Source: Rhizobium sp. Leaf306
GTDB lineage: Bacteria; Pseudomonadota; Alphaproteobacteria; Rhizobiales; Rhizobiaceae
NCBI RefSeq assembly: GCF_001423425.1
Contig: NZ_LMNX01000002.1
Span: 372,001 to 436,000, forward strand
Length of the DNA stretch: 64,000 nucleotides
Direction: 5' to 3'
Of the stretch, positions 32,576 through 42,359 are shown one piece after another. Position 1 is the stretch's first letter. Each line of letters opens with the position of its first letter. The position numbers and the translations under genes were made by a program. Under the pieces are notes generated by a model that saw nothing but the letters and a program-made list of their open reading frames with translations, searched no databases and was not told the origin of the DNA.

Positions 32576-33517
32576 CTAGCTGCCCTGATGTCTGCGGCCG
32601 AAGGTTTTCATCCGCTTGAGAGGGGTGGCCGACGGAAACGGGGCGGCGGCAGAGACGCGAATGGCGGATGCAGGCGAGGGGCTCATGTCGAGGTCGCCGC
32701 CGATGCGCGGCAGGCCGTGTTCCGGGAATGTCCTGTCGAACGTGGTCGGGGCGAGTTCAGGCCGTGCGAGTGCATATCCCTGCACGAGAGACGCGCCGAA
32801 TTCCTCGCACACCTCCACCTGCCACATTTCCTCCAGTCCTTCGATGATCGGTTCGATCCCGTCATCCAGCATCTGCTGCAGGACGACACGCAGGAGTGCT
32901 GCTCCTGCCGGATTGTCGAGAAAGTCGCGGACCCAGCCGGGTTCGAATTTGACGTAGTCAGGCTTCACCCGCTTGAGAAGCGCCAGATCGGACTCGCCCG
33001 CACCGTAATCATCGATCGCCACCTGGAAGCCGATGGCGCGCATGTGGCTGGTGAAGTCGGCGATGACGGCGGCGTTGGTCTCGGCGGTCTGGCGGATTTC
33101 GCAGACGATCCGGTTGACGGCAAGTCCGGCTTCGTGGCTCGCAAGTTTGATGCGTTCGACTTCGTGGCGCATGTCTTCGGGCGTGCGCACCAGACCCGGC
33201 TGGAACTTGACGAAGATCTTCGCCTGGCGTCTGTCGAGCCGGCCGGTGTTGAGAATATGGATCGTCCGGACCATGCTGTCGATATCGGCAACTTCGGCGG
33301 GATCAACGAGGCTGAAGAATTCGTGCGGGGGAACGGGCTCTTCGCCACGATAGGCGCGCACGAGCCCGACAAAGGCTTCGATGGCCAGCCGATTGCCGGG
33401 TTTCGACGTTCTGAAAATGGGCTGAAGCGCGGATCTGAGAATGAAAGGCCCGTACGCGGTCGACCATGCCCCGTCGTCGCCGCGAACCAGGTTGGCGAAA
33501 ATGCTTCTCGATGCCAT
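32576..33517 (-). CDS. Degenerate stand-alone EAL-domain protein
   Basis: The 313-residue protein is an EAL domain without a GGDEF partner, plus a C-terminal tail of about 50 residues rich in Pro, Ser and Ala. Its motifs depart from active phosphodiesterases: EAF instead of EAL (AIEAFVGLVRA), VKFQP where VNLSP has the metal-binding Asn, and KFEPGW instead of KIDRSF. The acidic pair (AIDDYGAGES) and the late Glu (EGLEE) remain. This suggests c-di-GMP binding or protein interaction rather than hydrolysis. The start at 33517 is the first ATG; it is divergent from aatA. Confidence 0.83.
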   Translation of the reverse strand: MASRSIFANLVRGDDGAWSTAYGPFILRSALQPIFRTSKPGNRLAIEAFVGLVRAYRGEEPVPPHEFFSLVDPAEVADIDSMVRTIHILNTGRLDRRQAKIFVKFQPGLVRTPEDMRHEVERIKLASHEAGLAVNRIVCEIRQTAETNAAVIADFTSHMRAIGFQVAIDDYGAGESDLALLKRVKPDYVKFEPGWVRDFLDNPAGAALLRVVLQQMLDDGIEPIIEGLEEMWQVEVCEEFGASLVQGYALARPELAPTTFDRTFPEHGLPRIGGDLDMSPSPASAIRVSAAAPFPSATPLKRMKTFGRRHQGS

Positions 33518-33599
33518 ACCCGTACCGTCTCCTGCGCAATTTTGCAGATTGTAGGCGAGACGGGTTACGCGGTCGTAAATACGCGCCCGAAGGTTTTAA

Positions 33600-34940
<1,341 letters not shown>

Positions 34941-34966
34941 GTTTCGAGACACGAGTTTGATGGGAG

Positions 34967-34991
34967 AGCCCGGCCAAGCGCCGGGCTTTTT
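34967..34991 (+). terminator. Terminator of aatA
   Basis: An eight-base stem (34967-34974 with 34980-34987) is followed by a run of five T, 27 bases after the aatA stop. Confidence 0.88.
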
Positions 34992-35074
34992 CGTGAGTGG
35001 TGGTCCAGTGGAGGGAAGGTCGGAGCGGGCCACGGCTATAGCCCCGGCCGAGCCCCTTTTCGAGGATCCTGCGT

Positions 35075-36295
35075 TTAAGCCTTGGTTAGCTTGACGATCG
35101 TCGAGGAGCCGGAGCGGGTTTCGGTGACGGCGTAGACGGCGCCATCGGGGCCGACCTTGACGTCGCGGATGCGGGCCTTGAGCGGAACGTGTTCTTCGTG
35201 ACTCACCTTGTCGCCATCCATATGCAGGACCACCACGCCCTGGGTTACCAGACCGCCGACCAGGAATGCGCCCTTCCATTCGGGGATCGCATCGCCATCG
35301 TAGAAGGCCATGCCGGAGGGGCCAATGACCGGATCCCAGTAATAGACGGGCTGTTCGGTCTGAGCCTTCTCGGTGATGCCGTCGCCTACCTTGCCGCCGC
35401 TATATTCGACGCCGTAGGTGACCTCCGGCCAGCCGTAGTTCTTGCCGGCTTCCGGTCGGTTCAACTCGTCGCCGCCCTTGGGGCCATGTTCGACCGTCCA
35501 GAGGCGGCCGTTGCCATCGAGTGCTGCTGACTGGAGATTGCGGTGGCCGTAGGACCAGATTTCCGGCCGCGCTTCGGCCTGATCAACGAATGGATTGTCG
35601 GGGAGGGCCTTGCCGTCCATGTCGATGCGGAAGACTTTTCCAAGACCGCTTTTGAGATCCTGTGCCTGGACACGCGGCTCCGGATCGGACCGCTCGCCGA
35701 CCGTGACATAGAGCTCGTTGTTGGGGCCAAAGGTGAGGCGCGAGCCGAAATGCTTGTTGCCGTCATAGCTTGGCATCTGCTGGAAGATCACCTTGACGTT
35801 TTCCAGCTTGCCGCCGCCATCGTCGTTGGCGACGAGCTTGGCGGAGGCGACGGATGTGCCGTTGCCGTCTTCACGCTCTTCTGAGAAGGAGAAGAAGATC
35901 ATTCCGGATGTTTCGTAGTCCGGTGCGAGCGCCACATCGAGAAGACCGCCCTGGCCAGCGGACAGGACTTTCGGAACGCCTTCGATCGCAGGGCCGGGCT
36001 TGCCGTCCTTGATGATATGCATCGCGCCTTCCTTTGCGGTCACGAGCATGCGGCCATCGGGGAGAAATTCCATAGACCAGATGTGCGGAAGCCCTTCGGC
36101 AACGACTTCGGTGGCGATCTGAGGCATTTCCGCCGGCTGCGCTGCGCGGGTCTGACCGGTGAAGGCAGGCTTTTGATCCTTCGCATTTGGAGCGCTTGTT
36201 TCAACCGGTTTGCCACCGGTTTGCGCCATTGCGGGAGCGCCGACCAGTGCGAGAGCCAGGGCCGTGCCTGCAAGGAAGATGTTCGTGCGTTTCAT
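35075..36295 (-). CDS. Periplasmic PQQ-dependent sugar dehydrogenase-like protein (GSDH fold)
   Basis: The 406-residue protein has a signal peptide cut after AMA (about residue 24) and a six-bladed propeller of the glucose/sorbosone dehydrogenase family: LPHIWSMEFLPDGRMLVT, GQGGLLDVALAPDYE, KHFGSRLTFGPNNELYVTVG, SYGHRNLQ, WTVEHGPKGGDELN and DPVIGPSGMAFYDGD. The members related to E. coli YliI oxidise aldoses with PQQ in the periplasm; no PQQ synthesis gene is in the window. It is transcribed alone on the minus strand and converges with aatA. Confidence 0.9.
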   Translation of the reverse strand: MKRTNIFLAGTALALALVGAPAMAQTGGKPVETSAPNAKDQKPAFTGQTRAAQPAEMPQIATEVVAEGLPHIWSMEFLPDGRMLVTAKEGAMHIIKDGKPGPAIEGVPKVLSAGQGGLLDVALAPDYETSGMIFFSFSEEREDGNGTSVASAKLVANDDGGGKLENVKVIFQQMPSYDGNKHFGSRLTFGPNNELYVTVGERSDPEPRVQAQDLKSGLGKVFRIDMDGKALPDNPFVDQAEARPEIWSYGHRNLQSAALDGNGRLWTVEHGPKGGDELNRPEAGKNYGWPEVTYGVEYSGGKVGDGITEKAQTEQPVYYWDPVIGPSGMAFYDGDAIPEWKGAFLVGGLVTQGVVVLHMDGDKVSHEEHVPLKARIRDVKVGPDGAVYAVTETRSGSSTIVKLTKA

Positions 36296-36419
36296 GGGTC
36301 ACCTCCGGACTTTGTCTTGATGCCTTTCAGTGGCGATCGCTCGCCAGCCATTGTCCCATCTAGGGCGGCCAGTCCCGAAGACCGAACACAGGGTGTTCAA
36401 CTCTTCTTTATTGCAGATG

Positions 36420-37532
36420 TCACAATCCGATCATCGTCAGCATGATGAAGGTCGCAAACAGCACAAAATGGGTCATGCCCTCGATCGCATTGGTCTGGCC
36501 GTCGTTGAGGTTGATCGCCGCAACCACGAGCGTGATCGCCACCATCACCGTCTGGACCGGCGTCATCGCCATGATGAAGGGCTGGCCGGTATAGAGCGCG
36601 ATGCCTTCCATGACCGGGACGGTGAGAATGACCGTCGAGAGCGACGCGCCCATGGCGATGTTGACGACCGACTGCATCCTGTTCTTGAGCGCCGCCCGCA
36701 TGGCGGTCAGGATTTCCGGCGCGGCGGAGATGGCGGCGACAACCACGGCGGTCAGTGCGATCGGGGCGCCGGAGCCTTCCAGGCCTTCGCCCATGAAGAC
36801 CGACATGAATTCCGCCAGGAAGCCGATGATCAGAACGCCCAGAAGAATGATGCCGATCGATACGGCCGCGGAATCCTCGGCGGCCTCCTCCTGAGGCGCG
36901 GACGCTGTCCCGGCGGCTGCCGCCTTCTGGGTCCGCGGATAGGTGTAGCTGAAGAAGTAGCTGTGCGGCCCGACCTGCATCTTGAGAAAGACGCCGTAGA
37001 GCGCGATCATCGCGCAGATGGTAAAGGCGGAATAGTAGTGCCAGCTTTCACGCGGTACGAATTCCGGCACGATCATCGAAATGCCTACCGCCGTCATGAT
37101 CATGACAGTGTAGGTGCGGCTTGAATCGTCGTTATAGGGTTGCTCGCCATGGCGTAGGCCACCGAGCAGGGCCGCGAGGCCCAGAATGCCGTTGATATCC
37201 AGCATCACGGCCGAATAGATCGTGTCGCGCACCAGCGTCGGTGAGGAATTCGAACCCATCATGATGGCGAGGATCAGGACCTCGACCGCCACCGCGGACA
37301 GGGTGAGGATCATCGTGCCATAGGGGTCGCCAACCTTGTGCGCCAAAACCTCCGCATGATGGGCGACGCGTGTGGATGCAAGCACGATCACGCCGACGAA
37401 GAGCGCTGCTGCGATCAGCGACACCGTCTTTCCGGCCTCCAGAATTGAGTGTTCGATGAAGAAGCCGAGAATGGCGACAACGAGGGCGATCAGCAGGAAT
37501 TTCTCCTGCCGGAGGTGGGTCGCGATTTGCAC
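36420..37532 (-). CDS. chaA: Ca2+/H+ (cation/proton) antiporter ChaA
   Basis: The 370-residue protein has about eleven membrane helices and the two CaCA-superfamily repeats: the first with VGDPYGTMILTLSAVAVEV, the second with AAISAAPEILTAMRAALKNR, both carrying the conserved Glu of the ion site. A charged loop (about 200-225, PQEEAAEDSA) separates them. It exports Ca2+, Na+ or K+ in exchange for protons in the inner membrane. It is monocistronic, ending 124 bases before the sugar dehydrogenase. Confidence 0.92.
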   Translation of the reverse strand: MQIATHLRQEKFLLIALVVAILGFFIEHSILEAGKTVSLIAAALFVGVIVLASTRVAHHAEVLAHKVGDPYGTMILTLSAVAVEVLILAIMMGSNSSPTLVRDTIYSAVMLDINGILGLAALLGGLRHGEQPYNDDSSRTYTVMIMTAVGISMIVPEFVPRESWHYYSAFTICAMIALYGVFLKMQVGPHSYFFSYTYPRTQKAAAAGTASAPQEEAAEDSAAVSIGIILLGVLIIGFLAEFMSVFMGEGLEGSGAPIALTAVVVAAISAAPEILTAMRAALKNRMQSVVNIAMGASLSTVILTVPVMEGIALYTGQPFIMAMTPVQTVMVAITLVVAAINLNDGQTNAIEGMTHFVLFATFIMLTMIGL

Positions 37533-37733
37533 TGGAAGCTCCTGGAAACGATCTCGGAGAAACTAGGGTTGTCGGTCGACCTGCACAGAGGACGGTTTGC
37601 GATAATCGGTCTTTGGTGCCATTATCCTCGCCAGTGGAAGGAACTTCGCGGCGTATTCCGGCTTTTTTGCTCTACGCGGCCTTCTGGACCGAGACCGGTC
37701 GGGGCAGCCACGAAAAAACATACAGGAGGATCT

Positions 37734-37994
37734 ATGACCAAGGTCGTTTACACAATCGTGCCACATGATGGCGGCTGGGCCTATCGACTGGGCGACGTTT
37801 ATTCCGAAACATTCCCGAACCACAACGACGCGCTGCAGGCGGCCCGGATTGTGGCTGCGGAACAGCAGGTGGGTGGTGAGCCCGAAGAGATCAGCTGGCA
37901 GGACGCAAAGGGCGTCTGGCACACGGAGCACAGCGACGGCGGTGACCGTCCCGAAGCCGAAGTTGTGGATGGCGATCAGGCGGACGCGCGCTAA
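37734..37994 (+). CDS. DUF2188 domain protein
   Basis: The 86-residue protein starts at an ATG with a near-perfect AGGAGG four bases upstream. Its core IVPHDGGWAYRLGDVYSETF, followed by DALQAARIVAAEQQ, is the DUF2188 pattern found in many small bacterial proteins; the C-terminus is acidic. No function has been assigned to the family to my knowledge. The strong ribosome site suggests good expression. It converges with the ene-reductase gene. Confidence 0.85.
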   Translation: MTKVVYTIVPHDGGWAYRLGDVYSETFPNHNDALQAARIVAAEQQVGGEPEEISWQDAKGVWHTEHSDGGDRPEAEVVDGDQADAR

Positions 37995-38011
37995 GCATTC
38001 GCTGCGACCAA

Positions 38012-38049
38012 AAAGAAGGCCATGCCCGGGGTTTGTGCCAGGCATGGCC
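38012..38049 (-). terminator. Terminator of the ene-reductase gene
   Basis: A nine-base perfect stem (38018-38026 with 38041-38049) with a 14-base loop is followed on the minus strand by TTCTTTTTGG. It lies 26 bases after the nemA-like stop codon. Confidence 0.78.
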
Positions 38050-38074
38050 GATTTCAGGAAGTAGAGCCTAAAGC

Positions 38075-39199
38075 TTAGGCTTCTGCTGATTCAAGCGACG
38101 GGTAGTCGGTATAACCCTTTGCGCCGCCGCCGTAGAATGTGTTCTTGTCCGGCTCGTTGAGCGGCGCGTTTGTCTTGAAACGCTCGACCAGATCCGGGTT
38201 GGCAATGAACAGCTTGCCGAAGGCGACGCCATCCGCATAGCCGCTGGCCACAGCCTTTTCAGCCGTATCCTTTTCGTAGCCATTGTTGACCACCCAGGCG
38301 CCAGTGCCGCCAGCGTTGCGGTAGGTATCCTTCAGCTCCTGGTAATCGAACGGCTTGCCGCCCTGGACATAGTCGCGGTCACCACCGGTCGCACCCTCGA
38401 TGACGTGGATGAAGGACAGGTTGCGGGTCGCCAGTTCCTTGACGAGATAATCGAAGACCGTCTGCGGCGCATCTTCGGTGATGTTGTTGGCAGGCGTAAC
38501 TGGCGACAGGCGAATGCCGACGCGGCCGCTGCCGATGGCTGCAGCAACGGCGTCAACGACTTCGAGCGCGAACCGGGCGCGGTTCTCGACGGAGCCACCG
38601 TATTCGTCTTCGCGGAGGTTGGCGCCAGTCTTCAGGAACTGGTCGATGAGGTAGCCGTTGGCGCCGTGGATTTCGACGCCGTCAAAGCCGGCCTCGATCG
38701 CAGCCTTTGCACCGGCAGCAAAATCGGCAACGACGCCCGGGATTTCGGAAAGTTCGAGAGCGCGCGGCTCCGATGTATCGGCAAACGCGCCGCTGCCATC
38801 CGGGTTGATGATGTAGGTCTTGCCCTTGGCGCCCAGTGCGGACGGCGCGACGGGTGCGCCTTCATTCGGCTGCAGCGAGGTATGCGACACGCGACCGACG
38901 TGCCAGATCTGGGTAACGATCTTGCCGCCCTTCTTGTGAACGGCTTCCGTCACCTTCTTCCAGCCGTCGATGGCCGGAGCGAGGTAAAGGCCCGGAACGT
39001 CGGCATAGCCCTGTCCCTGCTGGCTGACCGGGGTGCCCTCGGTGATGATGAGGCCCGCGGAGGCGCGCTGTTCGTAATAGGCGATGTTGAGATCGTTGGG
39101 GATCGCCTTCGGCGAACGGTTGCGGGTGAGCGGCGCCATGACGACGCGGTTCTTCAGTTCGATGTCGCCGAACTTTACCGGTTCAAAGAGTGAGGTCAC
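38075..39199 (-). CDS. Old yellow enzyme family alkene reductase (NemA-like)
   Basis: Using the GTG at 39199 (AGGA seven bases upstream) the protein is 374 residues and begins TSLFEPVKFGDIELKNRVVM, the usual start of NemA-type enzymes. It has APLTRNRSP, QIWHVGRVSH with the active-site His region, EIHGANGYLIDQFL (HGAN motif) and VAFGKLFIANPDL. It is an FMN enzyme that reduces activated C=C bonds or nitro compounds with NAD(P)H. An ATG directly after the ArsR stop (39250) would add 17 residues not seen in the family. The preceding ArsR gene is probably its regulator. Confidence 0.92.
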   Translation of the reverse strand: MTSLFEPVKFGDIELKNRVVMAPLTRNRSPKAIPNDLNIAYYEQRASAGLIITEGTPVSQQGQGYADVPGLYLAPAIDGWKKVTEAVHKKGGKIVTQIWHVGRVSHTSLQPNEGAPVAPSALGAKGKTYIINPDGSGAFADTSEPRALELSEIPGVVADFAAGAKAAIEAGFDGVEIHGANGYLIDQFLKTGANLREDEYGGSVENRARFALEVVDAVAAAIGSGRVGIRLSPVTPANNITEDAPQTVFDYLVKELATRNLSFIHVIEGATGGDRDYVQGGKPFDYQELKDTYRNAGGTGAWVVNNGYEKDTAEKAVASGYADGVAFGKLFIANPDLVERFKTNAPLNEPDKNTFYGGGAKGYTDYPSLESAEA

Positions 39200-39250
39200 A
39201 GGAATATCCTTCCATGCTGCTTTGGGAGTGATTGAGTTAAGGGGTGGCAT

Positions 39251-39547
39251 TCAGAGGGCGGAGCGAAGATTGGTCACGAAGTCTGCGATCTTCTCCTCGT
39301 CGCGGCTGTAGAACGCCCATTGACCAACCCGGCTCGTCTTCACGAGGCCGGCTTTTTCGAGGGTCGAAAGGTGCGCAGAGACGGTCGATTGCGACAGACC
39401 ACATCGTCTTTCGAACTGCTTGGCACAGATGCCCATTTCGAGCGGATGATCCTGATCGGAAAAATGCTGCTCGGGCTGCTTCATCCATTCGAGGAACTCA
39501 ATCCGCGTCGGATGGGACAGTGCTTTCAGTATCTCGGTGCGATCCAT
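39251..39547 (-). CDS. ArsR-family repressor upstream of the ene-reductase
   Basis: The 98-residue protein is a winged-helix ArsR regulator: ILKALSHPTRIEFLEWM at the start, GLSQSTVSAHLSTLEKAG as the recognition region and RVGQWAFYSRDEE as wing. It lacks the CVC metal site of ArsR/SmtB; two cysteines, C41 and C49, flank the turn before the recognition helix. The stop lies 51 bases before the chosen start of the alkene reductase, in one operon. Regulation by thiol-reactive compounds is plausible but inferred. Confidence 0.9.
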   Translation of the reverse strand: MDRTEILKALSHPTRIEFLEWMKQPEQHFSDQDHPLEMGICAKQFERRCGLSQSTVSAHLSTLEKAGLVKTSRVGQWAFYSRDEEKIADFVTNLRSAL

Positions 39548-39633
39548 CGTCTTTCCATATCGTCTCTAACCGATATATAGATCGTCTGAAGGCGATTTAA
39601 AGGAATGACGTTCCCATTTTTTTGGAGGAAGGC

Positions 39634-39743
39634 AAAAAAAAGGGCCTCCAGATTGCTCCGAGGCCCGTCAGGTGTGAAGGTCTAAAACCTCCAGAGGGGA
39701 ACAGCCGGCGCTGATGACGGGGACGTCATCAATTGCTCCGGCT
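39634..39743 (-). ncRNA. AbcR-like small RNA, copy A (alpha-r15 family)
   Basis: On the minus strand a promoter pair TTGCTC (39773-39778) and CATATA (39750-39755), spaced 17 bases, would start transcription near 39743. The transcript ends in a GC-rich hairpin with GGGCCTC and GAGGCCC arms followed by eight T (plus-strand A run 39634-39641). The middle holds a C-rich/GGAGG block (39688-39704) identical over 17 bases to copy B. Length about 110 bases, duplicate arrangement, and position beside an LsrB/VtlR gene match AbcR1/AbcR2, Hfq-dependent RNAs that repress ABC transporter mRNAs in Rhizobiales. Which copy is AbcR1 cannot be told. Confidence 0.82.
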
Positions 39744-39862
39744 GACCCCTATATGGGCGCAGCGATTTGTGAGAGCAAGGGGGGTGGCCGAAATATTGAC
39801 CGTTTCGGTCCAATTACTCTGGCAGGCAGCCGAGAACTGCGGCGGGGCGGCCAACAGCAGGG

Positions 39863-39984
39863 CAAAAAAAGAGGGCCACCGGATCACTCCAGGGCCCTTA
39901 TAATTATGAAGGTTAAAAACAACCTCCAGAGGGGAACAGCTGCTGCGGTGGAACTGGGAGGAAAGCCACCATATGCATCAGCTG
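39863..39984 (-). ncRNA. AbcR-like small RNA, copy B (alpha-r15 family)
   Basis: On the minus strand TTGCCG (40013-40018) and CATATC (39990-39995), spaced 17 bases, would start transcription near 39984. The RNA ends in a GGGCC/GGCCC hairpin followed by TC and seven T (plus-strand A run 39863-39869). The block 39923-39939 is identical to 39688-39704 in copy A, and the flanking bases align with small changes. A promoter and a terminator of its own show that it is a separate transcript. It lies closer to lsrB. Identity as AbcR rests on memory of the family and on context. Confidence 0.83.
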
Positions 39985-40138
39985 AGTGCGATATGATGGT
40001 TTTTTGGGCAAGCGGCAACGCTTTTTTGCGCAGGACTGCCATGCACGTTCTGCACAGCTTACTCTAGTCACTGAGTCGTGTATGAAATCGCTGCGAGAAT
40101 CCCGGTGCCCATTCTGAGCGAAACGTCTTCGACAGCGA

Positions 40139-41041
40139 TCAGAAATTCCAGTTACGCGCCTTGGCGACGATAAAATCGCGGAAGACCTTCAGCTTGGCAG
40201 CGTTCTTCATTTCATCCGGGTAGCAGAAGTAAGTGTCGAATGAAGGGATGTCGGCGCTCAGCGTCAGCTGGATCAACCCAGGGTCGCGGCCGACGATATA
40301 GTCGGGCAGGCAAGCGATGCCGATGCCAAGCAGGCAGGCTCGTTTGATGGAGGTCTGGCTGTTGATCTGCAGATGCGGCGTGCGGGTGTTGTCCGAAGAA
40401 CGGCCGGCGGATTCGAGCCAGTTGACGTCGAGAAGGTAATTCGGGGCAGGCTCGCCGAAGGAGATGATGCGGTGGGTGTCGAGATCCTCGACCGACTGCG
40501 GTTCGCCATAGCGGTTGATATAGGACGGGGCTGCATAGACGTGCATGTGGACGGTGAACAGCTTGCGCTGGATCAGGTCCGACTGCTGCGGCTGGCGAAG
40601 GCGGATGGCGCAGTCCGCATGGCGCATGTTGACGTCGACTTCCTCGTTATCGAGGATGAGCTGGATCGACATTTCCGGATAAAGCTGCAGGAACTCCTGC
40701 ACCTTGTCGGTGAGCCAGCCCTGGCCAAGGCCGACCGTCGTCGTGACGCGCAGCTTGCCCGACGGCTTTTCCGTCGTCTCGGTCAGCTGCATCTTCACGG
40801 TTTCGAGCTTTAAGAGCACGTCATGGGCGGTACGATAAAGAAGCTCGCCCTGTTCGGTGAGGATGAGGCCGCGGGCGTGGCGGTGGAACAGTTTGACGCC
40901 GACGTCCTGTTCCAGCGCGCTGACCTGCCGGCTGATTGCCGACTGGGACAGATGCAGCTTGTCTGCTGCATGGGTGAAGGATCCCGCCTCCGCCGCAGCG
41001 TGGAAGATGCGCAGCTTGTCCCAGTCGAGAGGTACGCCCAT
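40139..41041 (-). CDS. lsrB: LysR-type regulator LsrB/VtlR
   Basis: The 300-residue protein has an N-terminal LysR helix-turn-helix (FHAAAEAGSFTHAADKLHLS, AISRQVSALEQD) and a C-terminal effector domain starting near LRVTTTVGLGQGWLTDKV. Its location between an AbcR-like sRNA pair and trxB is that of LsrB in Sinorhizobium and VtlR in Brucella/Agrobacterium, which activate AbcR expression and redox and LPS genes. Cysteines (Cys in DCAIR, RACLLGIGIACLP) could carry redox sensing as reported for LsrB. The start lies two bases after the trxB stop, so both genes form one unit. Confidence 0.9.
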   Translation of the reverse strand: MGVPLDWDKLRIFHAAAEAGSFTHAADKLHLSQSAISRQVSALEQDVGVKLFHRHARGLILTEQGELLYRTAHDVLLKLETVKMQLTETTEKPSGKLRVTTTVGLGQGWLTDKVQEFLQLYPEMSIQLILDNEEVDVNMRHADCAIRLRQPQQSDLIQRKLFTVHMHVYAAPSYINRYGEPQSVEDLDTHRIISFGEPAPNYLLDVNWLESAGRSSDNTRTPHLQINSQTSIKRACLLGIGIACLPDYIVGRDPGLIQLTLSADIPSFDTYFCYPDEMKNAAKLKVFRDFIVAKARNWNF

Positions 41042-41043
41042 GC

Positions 41044-42018
41044 TTACTCCGCAGCAATGGCAACCGGCTGAATGCCGGCGAGGTAACGTTCGGCTTCGAG
41101 CGCTGCCATGCAGCCCATGCCGGCGGCGGTGATCGCCTGTCGGAAGGTGTCGTCGGTGACGTCGCCCGCGGCAAACACGCCGGGAACGTCGGTCATTGTT
41201 GAATCAGGCGCCGTCCAGAGATAGCCGCCGTTTTTCATCTTCAGCTTGTCCCTGAAGAGTTCGGTCGCCGGCGCATGGCCGATCGCCACGAACACGCCGT
41301 CGATCGGCTGATCGGAGATCGTGCCGGTCCTGGTATCACGCAGGCGCACACCCTCGACCGATGGCGGCAGTGGCGCGCGGGCCGGCTTGCCGGTGACCTC
41401 GGCGATTTCGGTGTTCCACATGACCTTGACGTTGGGGCGCTGGAACAGGCGCTCGGACAGGATCTTTTCCGAACGGAACGAGTCACGCCGGTGGACGACC
41501 GTCACGGTCTTCGCGATATTGGAGAGATAGAGCGCTTCCTCGACTGCGGAGTTGCCGCCGCCGACCACGATCACATCCTTGTTGCGATAGAAGAAGCCGT
41601 CGCATGTGGCGCAGGCGGAAACGCCAAAACCCTGGAACTGCTGCTCGCTTTCGATGCCGAGCCATTTGGCCTTCGCACCGGTCGCGATGATGATCGTATC
41701 GGCAGTCCAGACGGTGCCGGAATCGGTGCGGACCGTGAAGGGGCGATGATTCATCTCGACCTCGGTCACGAGATCGTTGACGATCTCGGTGCCCACATGG
41801 ACCGCCTGCTGCAGCATCTGCTCCATCAGCCAGGGACCCTGGATCGGATCGGCAAAGCCCGGATAGTTTTCAACGTCCGTGGTGATCATCAGCTGACCAC
41901 CCTGTTCCATGCCTGCAATCAAGACCGGCTTCAGCATCGCACGCGCTGCGTACACCGCAGCTGTATAGCCGGCGGGGCCGGAACCGATGATCAGAACCTC
42001 TGTATGACGGGCGGACAT
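41044..42018 (-). CDS. trxB: Thioredoxin-disulfide reductase
   Basis: The 324-residue protein has the FAD loop IGSGPAGYTAAVYAARA, the redox-active CATC in VSACATCDGFFYR, the NADPH loop VVGGGNSAVEEALYL and the C-terminal GVFAAGDVTDDTFRQAITA. It transfers electrons from NADPH to thioredoxin in the cytoplasm. It precedes lsrB by two bases, in an arrangement that links the thiol enzyme with its putative redox-responsive regulator. Confidence 0.97.
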   Translation of the reverse strand: MSARHTEVLIIGSGPAGYTAAVYAARAMLKPVLIAGMEQGGQLMITTDVENYPGFADPIQGPWLMEQMLQQAVHVGTEIVNDLVTEVEMNHRPFTVRTDSGTVWTADTIIIATGAKAKWLGIESEQQFQGFGVSACATCDGFFYRNKDVIVVGGGNSAVEEALYLSNIAKTVTVVHRRDSFRSEKILSERLFQRPNVKVMWNTEIAEVTGKPARAPLPPSVEGVRLRDTRTGTISDQPIDGVFVAIGHAPATELFRDKLKMKNGGYLWTAPDSTMTDVPGVFAAGDVTDDTFRQAITAAGMGCMAALEAERYLAGIQPVAIAAE

Positions 42019-42359
42019 GATGACGTTTCCTTTCCAAGACCGTGTCGGGCGCCTGGCGCCGCTTCCTCATATAGGAAGCCATTATTCGGTCTGCCGCTTT
42101 TGACACGTCATGTAAGGGCCATCCATGCAACATTGCAAGGGCAGCCTTGCGATAACAACAAGACAGTTGGAACCGCCCGGCGGAAACGGCAGGTCAACTG
42201 CGATTGGATGTGTCTCCACGTGCACCTCGGTTGACAACAACTGGACCGGCGCGCGAAATTTTCTTGCGTCGGAACGATGTTATTGTATGTCTTCGCGACA
42301 CCGAGATGGATACCCGGGAGCCTGCGTGCTCCCGTCAATTTTGAAGGCAGGCACTACAC
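42019..42359. other. Divergent intergenic region between trxB and an Lrp gene
   Basis: About 340 bases that must hold the trxB promoter (minus) and the Lrp promoter (plus). A seven-base perfect hairpin (42315-42321 with 42328-42334) lies 26 bases before the Lrp start, followed by a few T, and could act as a weak attenuator or leader structure. Nothing else was recognised. Confidence 0.5.
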
